Origin: Candidatus Avibacteroides excrementipullorum
Lineage (GTDB): Bacteria > Bacteroidota > Bacteroidia > Bacteroidales > Bacteroidaceae
Direction of reading: 5' to 3'
Length of the DNA: 32,655 nt
Assembly (NCBI GenBank): GCA_018711405.1
Contig: DVIH01000134.1
Span: forward strand, 1-32,655
A program made the position numbers and the translations under genes. The notes below the pieces were generated by a model, which was not told the DNA's origin, ran no database searches, and saw only the letters and a program-made list of their open reading frames with translations. Positions 16,947-24,191 of the stretch are shown piece by piece (within the stretch, counting starts at the first letter, position 1; the number at the start of each line of letters is the position of its first letter).

Positions 16947-16977
16947 TTTGTCTTCTTGAATAAAGTCCGTATCTTTG
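16947..16977 (+). promoter_or_regulatory. Promoter of the AraC regulator pair
   Basis: TTTG (16947-16950), a 19-nt spacer and TATCTTTG (16970-16977) fit the Bacteroidetes consensus. The predicted start near 16984 leaves a leader of only about 14 nt. Confidence 0.8.
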
Positions 16978-16997
16978 ACATATAAATAAGTATAGGC

Positions 16998-17891
16998 ATG
17001 AGAGTAAAGGATATATCTACGATAGACTACGATGAAGTTATAGAAAGATACAACTATGATGATGAATACAATAATGAAATAGCGATATTCAGGGATGCGT
17101 CTTTTTCGCGGAACGTGTTGTCAGACAAGCCCACAAGACTTGACATGATGGTTTTCGCTTTCTGCACGAAAGGAGTTGCGGAGTTTCAGATAAACCTGAA
17201 AAGCTACATTATAGAGTCCGGAGACATGGTTATACTTTTTCCCGGACAGATAGTGTACAACAAGGATGCTTCTGTGGAGAATTGCATACTTATCTCAGTG
17301 TCGAGAAAACTGATGGAGTCGCTTGTGCCTGCCAACAAAAGCCTGATGAACCTTGTCTTCTACATATTCGAAAATCCTGTCATTAAGATAGACAAAAAGG
17401 GGGAGGCCATGATCAATGGATACATAGATTTCATGTTGGAAAGGATAAAGGATTTCAAATCGGGCAATACGGCCTATGGCAATGAGATAATAACCGGGTT
17501 GGGCATCGCGTTGTTCTATGAAGTCATCGACATAGTGAGGAAGAAAGCCGAATTCAATGACAAACCGCTGAACAGAAAGCATGAGATATTGAGGCGTTTT
17601 CTAAAACTTCTGGCAGAATATTACAACGAAAACAGGACTGTGGCGTTTTATGCCGACAAGATGTGCATGAGTCCGAAACATTTGTCGCATGTCATAAAGG
17701 AACTGACAGGAAAGACCGTCGGGACATGGATAGATGACCATGTGATAATGGAGGCAAAGGTGCTGTTGAAATCATCGAACATGTCTGTGCAGGAAATAGC
17801 CCACCTTTTGAATTTCAGCACGCAGTCGTTTTTCGGAAAATATTTCAAAAAGAGGACGGGAATGAGACCCGGAGAATATAGGAACTCATGA
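16998..17891 (+). CDS. AraC-family transcriptional regulator (cupin sensor domain)
   Basis: The 297-aa protein has an N-terminal cupin-like sensing domain (about residues 20-160, with FAFCTKGVAEFQINLKSYII and ESGDMVILFPGQIVYNKDAS) and a C-terminal double helix-turn-helix (about 195-297, with NRTVAFYADKMCMSPKHLSH and MSVQEIAHLLNFSTQSFFGK, then FKKRTGMRPGEYR). These are standard AraC/XylS DNA-binding elements. No Cys-rich metal site is seen in this protein. Its stop overlaps the start of the following HMA-AraC gene by 4 nt. Divergence from the efflux operon makes that operon the likely target, though the inducer cannot be read from sequence. Confidence 0.88.
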   Translation: MRVKDISTIDYDEVIERYNYDDEYNNEIAIFRDASFSRNVLSDKPTRLDMMVFAFCTKGVAEFQINLKSYIIESGDMVILFPGQIVYNKDASVENCILISVSRKLMESLVPANKSLMNLVFYIFENPVIKIDKKGEAMINGYIDFMLERIKDFKSGNTAYGNEIITGLGIALFYEVIDIVRKKAEFNDKPLNRKHEILRRFLKLLAEYYNENRTVAFYADKMCMSPKHLSHVIKELTGKTVGTWIDDHVIMEAKVLLKSSNMSVQEIAHLLNFSTQSFFGKYFKKRTGMRPGEYRNS

Positions 17892-18484
17892 ACAGGAGCG
17901 GAGGAAAAGAAACGGGAGTCGGAGTCTGCCTGCATATAAAGAATATGGTGTGCGACAGATGTGTAATGGCAGTGAGGGAACTGTTCGCTTCGTTGGACAT
18001 AAAAGTCAGTTCGGTGACACTCGGGTGTGTGGCACTGGCAGAACCGGTAGATGAAGCCACGTTTGGCCGGATAAAGGAAAGGCTGGTGGCTCTGGGCTTT
18101 GAGCTTATAGACGACAAGAGACTGATGCTGGCAGAGCAAATCAAGAATGAAATCATAAGGATAGTGCATCACGGCAACGGACTGTTGAATGAAAACCTGT
18201 CGGAGCATCTGCAACGTGCCTGCAACTATGAATACAGCACTTTGAGCAAGGTGTTTTCGGACGTTACGGGCATGACTGTGGAAAAATATTTCATAGCGCA
18301 GAAGATAGAGAAAGTGAAAGAACTCCTGGACTATGATGAATTGTCGTTGAACCAGATTGCCGACAGACTGTGCTATTCCAGTGCGGCCCACCTTAGCGGA
18401 CAGTTCAAAAGCGTGACAGGCATGACTCCAACGGAATACAAGAAACTGAAGGTGAAGAGCCGGACTCCGATTGATAAAATCTGA
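17888..18484 (+). CDS. AraC-type regulator with N-terminal HMA-like metal-binding domain
   Basis: The 198-aa protein is a short AraC regulator. Residues about 12-80 resemble a heavy-metal-associated ferredoxin-like domain: VCLHIKNMVCDRCVMAVREL carries a MxCxxC-type site (Cys22, Cys25) and LVALGFELIDDK closes the fold. The remainder is an AraC DNA-binding domain (YEYSTLSKVFSDVTGMTVEK, LNQIADRLCYSSAAHLSGQF, KSVTGMTPTEYKKL). The architecture suggests direct sensing of Cu(I) or a similar soft metal, possibly by receiving it from an HMA protein such as the one at 20836. ATGA overlap with the upstream AraC gene implies that the two are produced together and may act as a pair. Confidence 0.85.
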   Translation: MNRSGGKETGVGVCLHIKNMVCDRCVMAVRELFASLDIKVSSVTLGCVALAEPVDEATFGRIKERLVALGFELIDDKRLMLAEQIKNEIIRIVHHGNGLLNENLSEHLQRACNYEYSTLSKVFSDVTGMTVEKYFIAQKIEKVKELLDYDELSLNQIADRLCYSSAAHLSGQFKSVTGMTPTEYKKLKVKSRTPIDKI

Positions 18485-18492
18485 ATTAATCC

Positions 18493-18523
18493 TTTGATAA
18501 TTCATGCCTTTGTGATATATTCG
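18493..18523 (+). promoter_or_regulatory. Promoter of the Omp28-like gene
   Basis: TTTG (18493-18496), a 19-nt spacer and TATATTCG (18516-18523, one mismatch to TAnnTTTG) predict a start near 18530 and a leader of about 90 nt. Confidence 0.65.
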
Positions 18524-18535
18524 CAGGGACAATTT

Positions 18536-18568
18536 CCGGAATGTTTCATGATATGATGTCCGGTTTTT
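18536..18568 (+). terminator. Hairpin between HMA-AraC and Omp28-like genes (terminator or leader hairpin)
   Basis: CCGGA and TCCGG pair around an 18-nt interior containing TCAT-GAT-ATGA, followed by five T residues. It can terminate the regulator operon, but it also falls just after the predicted start of the next promoter and so would be in that transcript's leader. Confidence 0.45.
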
Positions 18569-18619
18569 ATGTTTTCCATGAAAAGAGAAAATCAGTAGTA
18601 ACTTAAAATTAATATTAAG

Positions 18620-20524
18620 ATGAAGAGATTTTTATTGACCTTATTGGCTGTTGCGACCGTTGCCACAATGGGGGCGCAGACGGTTTGCCGTGCAGCACAT
18701 GAAAAAGTGGCGGCATCTGCTCCTCAGGCAGACGGACTGGAATGGATGAGACATTGCAGCGATGATGTGACTTCTGTGGGCGGCGTGGGTACCGGCGGAG
18801 GCACCACCATAGGTGTAGCCACAAGATTTTCCAAAGAGTTTCTGGCCGACTATGCGGGAAAGGAGATTTCGCTCGTGGCTATATGCCTTTATTCCCCGTT
18901 GCAGGATGTGGAGATAACCGTGAAAAAAGGAGACAACATTGCTACGGCCAATGAAGTGGCGACAGAGAACGTCGCGTCTTTGGGAGCCGGCTGGAATTAT
19001 GTGCAGCTCAGCGAACCTGTGGCCATAGACGGCACGGAAGCCATCTCCATCGCTTATGAGGCGCTTGATACGGGAGACATGCCTTACGGGTTTGACGGCG
19101 ACAGGCTCTCTTCAGCCGATACAGGCATGTCTTATCTGAAAATGGGATATGGCAGTTATGAAGACATATCGGGCAATGCGTCTTACCGCGTTTTCGGAAA
19201 TGCCATGATAATGGCTCTGGTTGGCGGCGACATGGCCGAGCTGGAAAACCGCATGGTTATGGACGACATCAGGAATGTGGATGCGTATGTGTTGGAAAAC
19301 TCAAATATAGAGGCACGGTGCTACATGACCAACAACTCGTTTAATGAAATATCATCGGCCACGCTCACTTATGCCGTAAACGGAACGGAAAAGAACGAGG
19401 AAATCGCGTTTGCCGGACCTGTGGCGCCCCACACTCAGGCAAATTGCACCGTAAATATTCCGGCAGCAGCCGAAGATATGACGATTACTTTCAAAATAAG
19501 CAAGATAAACGGGCAGGACAATGCACTGGTCAATGTCATGAAGAAGGAACTGACAGTCTATGGTGAGGATGACGTAGTAGACAGAACCATACTGATAGAA
19601 AAATTCACCGGTGCAGGCTGCGTGGCTTGTCCGAGTGCGGAGACCAATATAGAGCAAGTCACGGAAGGACTGAAAGACAGGATAGTAAGAGTCAATTACT
19701 ATACCTATTCGCAGGATGATCCGCTTTGGGACAATAACTGCCAGCAGATTGCCAAGTTCTTCGGCATGAGCTATGCTCCGGCTTGTATGCTCGACAGGTC
19801 TATACAGGAGGAACGCATAGACTGGGAGCAGTATGACGGCATAATATGGCATCCCAGCTACATGACGACGGAGATGCTGCAAAAGGAGATAGACAAACCG
19901 GCTTTGGTGACGCTCGATGTGGAAGGCATCTATGATGAATCGACGAAGAACATGACGGTGACGGTGAAAGGAAAGGGAAATATAAACCTGGCAGGAAAAC
20001 GGCTGACCATACTCCTGACACAAGACGGATATGTGGGCTACCAGTCGGGCGCGGGAACAACGGAAGACAATGAGAACTATGTGCACAATTATTTCCCAAT
20101 CGTCTATTTCACCTCATACAACGGAAATACGCTCCGACCGGCCTCCGACGGGACTTATGAAATGTCGCTCAGAAAGAGGATTCCCGATACATACGCAACG
20201 ACCGATGCGAAAGTGGACCTGTCGAAATGCAAGGTTGTGGCCTTTATAGGCGACTGGGATGAAAAGAAGACCAGCCCCATACTCAATGCTGCTTCAGCTG
20301 ATGTCCAAATAGGCAAATCGGTGGACAGCCAGTCGGCAGAGGCAGCTGTCAAGGCTTATTATGCAGGCGATGGCAAGATAGCCTTTACCGCTCCTTGCGA
20401 AGACGTGGAGGTGTATGACATGGCAGGCGTAAGGCTTGAAAACCGCAATCTGTCATCGGGTGTATACATCGTCCGTTTCACGTGCGGGGCAACAGCCCAT
20501 GTGCAGAAAGTCGCGATAGACTGA
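18620..20524 (+). CDS. Omp28-like secreted protein with CxxC site and T9SS-type tail
   Basis: The 634-aa protein has a signal peptide (MKRFLLTLLAVATVATMGAQ). Residues about 45-200 form a beta-rich domain (FSKEFLADYAGKEISLVAIC). From about 320 it matches Omp28-related proteins: RTILIEKFTGAGCVACPSAE, with a thioredoxin-like CxxC at Cys334 and Cys337, followed by the conserved-looking VRVNYYTYSQDDPLWD. The last 65 residues (VEVYDMAGVRLENRNLSSGV, then YIVRFTCGATAHVQKVAID) look like a type A sorting domain, predicting secretion through the type IX system. A thiol-disulfide or metal-binding role of the CxxC is inferred, and its place between metal regulators and an HMA protein is suggestive but not proof of a role in metal stress. 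It has its own promoter and terminator. Confidence 0.8.
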   Translation: MKRFLLTLLAVATVATMGAQTVCRAAHEKVAASAPQADGLEWMRHCSDDVTSVGGVGTGGGTTIGVATRFSKEFLADYAGKEISLVAICLYSPLQDVEITVKKGDNIATANEVATENVASLGAGWNYVQLSEPVAIDGTEAISIAYEALDTGDMPYGFDGDRLSSADTGMSYLKMGYGSYEDISGNASYRVFGNAMIMALVGGDMAELENRMVMDDIRNVDAYVLENSNIEARCYMTNNSFNEISSATLTYAVNGTEKNEEIAFAGPVAPHTQANCTVNIPAAAEDMTITFKISKINGQDNALVNVMKKELTVYGEDDVVDRTILIEKFTGAGCVACPSAETNIEQVTEGLKDRIVRVNYYTYSQDDPLWDNNCQQIAKFFGMSYAPACMLDRSIQEERIDWEQYDGIIWHPSYMTTEMLQKEIDKPALVTLDVEGIYDESTKNMTVTVKGKGNINLAGKRLTILLTQDGYVGYQSGAGTTEDNENYVHNYFPIVYFTSYNGNTLRPASDGTYEMSLRKRIPDTYATTDAKVDLSKCKVVAFIGDWDEKKTSPILNAASADVQIGKSVDSQSAEAAVKAYYAGDGKIAFTAPCEDVEVYDMAGVRLENRNLSSGVYIVRFTCGATAHVQKVAID

Positions 20525-20547
20525 TAAGTGCTGATATTCAATGACTA

Positions 20548-20584
20548 CAGCCCGTTTCATGCCAGTGGAGCGGGCTGCTTTTTT
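20548..20584 (+). terminator. Rho-independent terminator after the Omp28-like gene
   Basis: CAGCCCG and CGGGCTG form a 7-bp stem with a 16-nt loop, followed by CTTTTTT. Confidence 0.82.
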
Positions 20585-20598
20585 GGTGGCTGCCAGCT

Positions 20599-20700
20599 AT
20601 CGGCTCGGTCATCGTCCGGGATGTGCGCCATCTTCGCCGGGTATGTACGCCATCTTCGCCCGGGATCGGCTCGGTCTTGCCCGAAGATGTACGCCATCCT
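20599..20700 (+). repeat. Palindromic intergenic repeat, copy B
   Basis: This copy has ATCGGCTCGGTC at both 20599-20610 and 20665-20676 and three short GATG/GTATG-x5-CATC units. Bases 20662-20698 are identical over 37 nt to the reverse complement of copy A, while one extra short unit (about 22 nt) is inserted relative to A. It lies between the terminator of the Omp28-like gene and the promoter of the HMA gene, so nothing coding is interrupted. The whole 20525-20835 gap contains only the terminator, this repeat and the HMA leader. Confidence 0.9.
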
Positions 20701-20754
20701 TGAGGAGGGTGGAAAAGTGTAAAACTGCACCATAATTGTGTAAGGCATTTGCAT

Positions 20755-20762
20755 TATCTTTG
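20755..20762 (+). promoter_or_regulatory. -7 box of the HMA gene
   Basis: TATCTTTG matches the Bacteroidetes -7 element, but no good TTTG stands 19-21 nt upstream (ATTG with a 16-nt spacer is the best), so an activator may be needed. The leader would be about 67 nt. Confidence 0.55.
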
Positions 20763-20835
20763 CAGCACGAAGGCACTCTTTCCGGCAGAGGCGGGGAGGA
20801 TGTGTAATACAGGTTAACATTAAAATACAGTGATC

Positions 20836-21045
20836 ATGAAGAAGGAGTATAAAATTGAAGGCATGATGTGCAATCATTGCCGCATGCATGTGGAGAATGC
20901 TTTGAACAGGCTGGACGGTGTGTCGGCTATCGTAACGCTCAACCCTCCTGTGGCCGTGCTTGTGTTTTCCGGCAGGGAATACAGTGTGGAAGATTTGCAG
21001 AAAGCTCTTGCTGAGGAAGGCGATTATAAGATTGCGGAAAAGTGA
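20836..21045 (+). CDS. Small heavy-metal-associated (HMA) domain protein, CopZ-like
   Basis: The protein is 69 aa from the ATG at 20836 (the track used a GTG six bases earlier). It is a single ferredoxin-like HMA domain: YKIEGMMCNHCRMHVENALN contains the MxCxxC metal site (Cys12, Cys15), and VEDLQKALAEEGDYKI is the usual C-terminal helix and strand. Such proteins bind Cu(I) or other soft metals and pass them to ATPases, regulators or membrane partners in the cytoplasm. No Cu-ATPase gene is in the window, so the HMA-AraC regulator and the efflux system are the nearest candidate partners. It is transcribed alone between its own promoter and a terminator. Confidence 0.9.
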   Translation: MKKEYKIEGMMCNHCRMHVENALNRLDGVSAIVTLNPPVAVLVFSGREYSVEDLQKALAEEGDYKIAEK

Positions 21046-21068
21046 ATTTTGCCTCAGGCGATAAAGAC

Positions 21069-21100
21069 AAAAGCCCGTCATCTTGTCGTGGCGGGCTTTT
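21069..21100. terminator. Bidirectional terminator between convergent genes
   Basis: AAAAGCCCG and CGGGCTTTT form a perfect 9-bp stem with a 14-nt loop. A-runs on one side and T-runs on the other suit both the HMA gene (+) and the PepSY-like gene that ends at 21128 (-). Confidence 0.8.
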
Positions 21101-21127
21101 GCTTATGGATGGGGCAGGCTGTCGTGT

Positions 21128-21565
21128 CTACATGTCTATGTCCATGATGTTTTGATTCTTGTCGAATTGCAGTTCTATCCTGTTTGAGAGTTTCAGTTCG
21201 TATCCGTACTTGTCTTTTTCTATCTCAAGCACTGCGGTGTCGGGGTAATTTGTCGACAGATATTCCGTGATGCGGCCCGGTATGACCTCTGTGGGCACAT
21301 GAGTCTTTGGTAATTGCAGTTCGACCCAGTTGCCCGATTTGTCGAATTTTACGCTTTCGCCATTGTTGAAAAACACTTCATAGTGCTTTTGCAGTCCGTC
21401 TTTTTCGTATTTCACCAATGCTATCGGCATGTCGCTGAAATAAGTGTCGATGAAATTGGATGCCGCAGCGGGTAGCTCGTCCATGCTGATGCTTTTTTCC
21501 TTTTCGCATGAGGTGAATATGGAGAATGCTGCTATCGTAACGATGATTAAAAATAGGTTTTTCAT
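21128..21565 (-). CDS. PepSY-like (BLIP-like) lipoprotein
   Basis: The 145-aa protein has a lipoprotein signal (MKNLFLIIVTIAAFSIFTSC, lipid on Cys20). It consists of two PepSY-like repeats: ELPAAASNFIDTYFSDMPIA followed by KHYEVFFNNGESVKFDKSGN, and IPGRITEYLSTNYPDTAVLE followed by YGYELKLSNRIELQFDKNQN. This is the putative beta-lactamase-inhibitor-like PepSY family of Bacteroidetes; it need not inhibit any lactamase. It is a clear paralogue of the gene 34 nt upstream, and both end in a MDIDM/LIDIDM motif. Acidic residues suggest cation or envelope-related binding, which is inference. It is downstream of a two-component system and likely controlled by it. Confidence 0.85.
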   Translation of the reverse strand: MKNLFLIIVTIAAFSIFTSCEKEKSISMDELPAAASNFIDTYFSDMPIALVKYEKDGLQKHYEVFFNNGESVKFDKSGNWVELQLPKTHVPTEVIPGRITEYLSTNYPDTAVLEIEKDKYGYELKLSNRIELQFDKNQNIMDIDM

Positions 21566-21599
21566 ATCTTTTTGTCTTTAATGGTTTATAAATCTTGTC

Positions 21600-22040
21600 T
21601 TACATGTCTATGTCGATGAGGTTGAACCATTTGTCGAATTCCAGTTCCACCCTGTTCGACAGTTTCACTTCGTATGAGTTCTTGTCTTTTTCGAGCGACA
21701 GCACTACCGCTCCCTGATAGTTGGTGCGGATGTAGTTTTTTATCTGTTCCGGTACGGCTGCTTCGGGCACTGCGCTGTGTTTGCAGTCAATGTCTTTCCA
21801 TTCCCCCGATCTGTTGAACTCTATTTTGTCTCCATTGGTGAAAATGACTTCATAGGTCTTGTCAAACCAGTCGGTGTCTACTTTGGAGATGGCGATTCTG
21901 CTGTCGGCAAAGTGTGTCTTGATGAACTGCTGCGCTTTTGCCGGCAATTGTTCCACTCTGATAGGTCTGTCGTCGTCTGCCATGCCGAATGTGGTTGTCA
22001 TACAAAACAGGCAGGTAATGATTAGCAATAATTTTTTCAT
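21600..22040 (-). CDS. PepSY-like (BLIP-like) periplasmic protein
   Basis: The 146-aa protein has a cleavable signal (MKKLLLIITCLFCMTTTFGMA) and no Cys at the expected cleavage point, so it should be soluble in the periplasm, unlike its lipoprotein paralogue next door. The same two repeats are seen: QLPAKAQQFIKTHFADSRIA followed by KTYEVIFTNGDKIEFNRSGE, and VPEQIKNYIRTNYQGAVVLS followed by NSYEVKLSNRVELEFDKWFN. A tandem duplication with one product anchored and one free is the simplest reading. A promoter with a direct-repeat operator lies directly upstream, matching one upstream of the response regulator. Confidence 0.85.
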   Translation of the reverse strand: MKKLLLIITCLFCMTTTFGMADDDRPIRVEQLPAKAQQFIKTHFADSRIAISKVDTDWFDKTYEVIFTNGDKIEFNRSGEWKDIDCKHSAVPEAAVPEQIKNYIRTNYQGAVVLSLEKDKNSYEVKLSNRVELEFDKWFNLIDIDM

Positions 22041-22098
22041 GACTTTTCGTTTTTTTGATTGTTTGCTTATGTTTTCCTTGTTTCATTGTTTTCTGATG

Positions 22099-22133
22099 CA
22101 AAGATCAGGGGCAAAACTGAAATAAACCTGAAA
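22099..22133 (-). promoter_or_regulatory. PepSY operon promoter with 11-nt direct-repeat operator
   Basis: On the minus strand TTTCAG occurs twice with 11-nt periodicity (22133-22128 and 22122-22117). After exactly 10 nt comes GATCTTTG (22106-22099), a -7 box with one mismatch. The repeats cover the -33 position, where no TTTG is properly spaced. The spacing is typical of OmpR-family response regulators, and the identical layout is present before the regulator gene at 24110. Confidence 0.7.
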
Positions 22134-22147
22134 CCCGGAAAAATTGT

Positions 22148-23428
22148 TTATTTTTTTCTCTCTATCGTGAAACAGTGCATCCCGTGCCTGTATGCGTATG
22201 TGAGCGACAGTCCTGATATCTTGCAGATGGAGTCGCAGATGGCGAGTCCCAGACCGGTGGAGCCTTCGCGTTTGCTGCCTTGATAGAATTTTTCAAAGAT
22301 GTGCTCCGCATCCAGTGCTCCGTCGGAGTCTGACGTGTTGGCAATGGTGATGTGGTTTTTGTCGGCTTCTATCGTAATGTGTCCGTCAGGGCGGTTGTGG
22401 GCATACGAGTTCTTCAGCAGATTGGTCATCAGCATTACCGCGAGTGTCTCATGGATACTGACTGTGAAGTGTGATTCCATGCGGCATTCGGTGGTTATGT
22501 TTCTGCTTTTGTATACGGCCTTGTAGTCGCCCAGATATTTCAATATCAGTTCGTCCAGATTCAGCTGTACGGTGTCAGTGAACTGTTTGTTTTCTATTTT
22601 CGAGAGGAGCAGCAGCGATTTGTTCAGCTTGGTGAGGTGTTCGAGCGTCTGCTTCGTCTTGAACAGTTCCTCCATTTGTTTCTCGGTGAGGTTCTCATCG
22701 TCCATCAGCAGTTCTATGCGGTTGATGCATATGGCGAGAGGTGTCTGCATCTCGTGCGATGCATTTCCTATAAACATCTTTTGTTCCTCGAAAAGTTTCT
22801 CGTGCCTGTTGGCGAATTCGCTTGCCGCTGCATTTAGTTTTCTGAATTCCGTCACGTTGGTGGGGTTGTCCAACGGTCTGTTCTTGCCTCCTGTCTTGTA
22901 GTCTTCTATCCACTTCAGCAGTATGTACAGCGGGCGTATGTTTTTCTGGAACACTATGATGTTGACTATTATGATGACTATGAGCATGGCTGCATAGAGC
23001 AATATGATCCATTTGGCTATGGACAGCCTGAGGTCTTCTTTTTCTATGGTAGGTGTCAGTACCGTCAGCTGGTGGTATGTATTGTTTTCATCCGGGAAAA
23101 TGGTGATCAGTACCCTTGCCGGTTCTGTCTCTTTCTTTTCCTCCATGTATGCTATGGAGTCTTTGTATATTATTATGGGTTTGGACTTGGCGTATTCTTC
23201 GGTCACTTCCGTGATGTAGTACTGGTTGTTTGAACCGTCGCTCGTGGTGGGCATGTCCTGTCCGGCGAGTTTCCTTATGATCAGTGTTTCGGCATAGCTG
23301 TCGAGGGCATCATCCACTTCGTCGTTTATTTCTTCTATCATGGCCATGTAGAAGAATATGGCCCAGATGGTGAGCAGCACGGTAAGCGTTGCCGTGAGTT
23401 TTGCTATTATTTTGTATTTCAGTTTCAT
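22148..23428 (-). CDS. Two-component sensor histidine kinase
   Basis: The 426-aa inner-membrane kinase has membrane segments at about residues 8-30 and 138-160 with a periplasmic sensor of about 105 residues between them (SNNQYYITEVTEEYAKSKPI), of no recognised type. The HisKA H-box is GNASHEMQTPLA (phospho-acceptor His225). The HATPase domain has the N-box TNLLKNSYAHN (about 335-345) and the G-box GSTGLGLAI (389-397). It lacks a clear HAMP signature. It starts 4 nt after the response regulator stop, so the two are co-translated and form a cognate pair. Signal unknown; the adjacent PepSY-like proteins may be its outputs or its periplasmic sensors. Confidence 0.93.
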   Translation of the reverse strand: MKLKYKIIAKLTATLTVLLTIWAIFFYMAMIEEINDEVDDALDSYAETLIIRKLAGQDMPTTSDGSNNQYYITEVTEEYAKSKPIIIYKDSIAYMEEKKETEPARVLITIFPDENNTYHQLTVLTPTIEKEDLRLSIAKWIILLYAAMLIVIIIVNIIVFQKNIRPLYILLKWIEDYKTGGKNRPLDNPTNVTEFRKLNAAASEFANRHEKLFEEQKMFIGNASHEMQTPLAICINRIELLMDDENLTEKQMEELFKTKQTLEHLTKLNKSLLLLSKIENKQFTDTVQLNLDELILKYLGDYKAVYKSRNITTECRMESHFTVSIHETLAVMLMTNLLKNSYAHNRPDGHITIEADKNHITIANTSDSDGALDAEHIFEKFYQGSKREGSTGLGLAICDSICKISGLSLTYAYRHGMHCFTIERKK

Positions 23429-23432
23429 GGCT

Positions 23433-24110
23433 TCATTCTGTTACCATTTTATATCCGAATCCGTATGCCGACTTGATTTGTATGTCCGAATCGGAGTCTT
23501 TCAGTTTTTTTCTGAGGTTTTTTATCTGGGCATATATGAAGTCGTAATTGTCTACCTGGTCTATATGGTCTCCCCATACGTTTTCGGCCAGTGTTATCTT
23601 GTCTATCAGCCTCCCTTTGCGGTTGGCGAAAAAGAGCAGTATGTCATATTCTTTTTTGTTGAGGTCGAGGGGGGTGCCGTTTACATATACTTGATACGTG
23701 TCGGGCTTTATGGTCGTGTTGCCGAGTATGATGTCCAGATTGCCTTCATGCTGGTTTCGGCGGATTACGCTTCTCACCCTTGCTATGAGTTCGGCCAGAT
23801 GGAAAGGTTTGGCCAGGTAGTCATCGGCTCCGAGTTCCAGACCTTTTACTTTGTCTTCTATGGAGTCTTTTGCCGATATTATGATGACATTTTCCTTTTT
23901 TCTCATCTTTTTCAGTTCTTCCAGTATTTCCAGTCCGCTGCCGCCCGGCAGCATTATGTCGAGCAGGACGCAGTCATAATCGTGGTCTTCTATTTTTCTC
24001 AGTCCGCTGATGAAGTCCTGCGCGGTTTCTACTGTGTATTTCTGCTTTTCCAATGTCTCGCAGATTAGTTCTCTGAGCGATTTCTGGTCTTCTATGACGA
24101 GTATTTTCAT
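23433..24110 (-). CDS. OmpR/PhoB-family response regulator
   Basis: The 225-aa protein has a receiver domain (1-115) with acidic residues Glu7 and Asp8, phospho-acceptor Asp51 in CVLLDIMLPGGSG, Ser79 and Lys101 (LAKPFH). The C-terminal winged helix (about 130-225) has LDLNKKEYDILLFFANRKGR, NVWGDHIDQ and SDIQIKSAYGFGYKM, the usual OmpR-type DNA-binding pattern. It is the first gene of the operon. The direct repeat found before its own promoter and before the PepSY operon is the best candidate binding site, implying positive autoregulation. Confidence 0.95.
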   Translation of the reverse strand: MKILVIEDQKSLRELICETLEKQKYTVETAQDFISGLRKIEDHDYDCVLLDIMLPGGSGLEILEELKKMRKKENVIIISAKDSIEDKVKGLELGADDYLAKPFHLAELIARVRSVIRRNQHEGNLDIILGNTTIKPDTYQVYVNGTPLDLNKKEYDILLFFANRKGRLIDKITLAENVWGDHIDQVDNYDFIYAQIKNLRKKLKDSDSDIQIKSAYGFGYKMVTE

Positions 24111-24138
24111 GACAAGTCGTTTTTAGGGATTCTACAGG

Positions 24139-24173
24139 CAAAGTAAAGACTTGTTTTTGAATTTTGTCTGAAA
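24139..24173 (-). promoter_or_regulatory. Response-regulator operon promoter with 11-nt direct-repeat operator
   Basis: On the minus strand TTTCAG (24173-24168) and ATTCAA (24162-24157) are 11 nt apart; 10 nt later lies TTACTTTG (24146-24139), a -7 box with one mismatch. Half-site spacing and distance to the -7 box are the same as in the PepSY promoter. Confidence 0.68.
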
Positions 24174-24191
24174 TTTTACAGGAAAAATAAT

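Noticed and set aside
17648-18532. 294-aa minus-strand ORF opposite the two AraC genes
   Set aside because: It is a shadow frame; both plus-strand genes have full helix-turn-helix signatures and overlap by ATGA.
20528-20735. Two 64-aa ORFs after the Omp28-like gene
   Set aside because: They consist of terminator and repeat copy B in two frames; no ribosome-binding or family signal.
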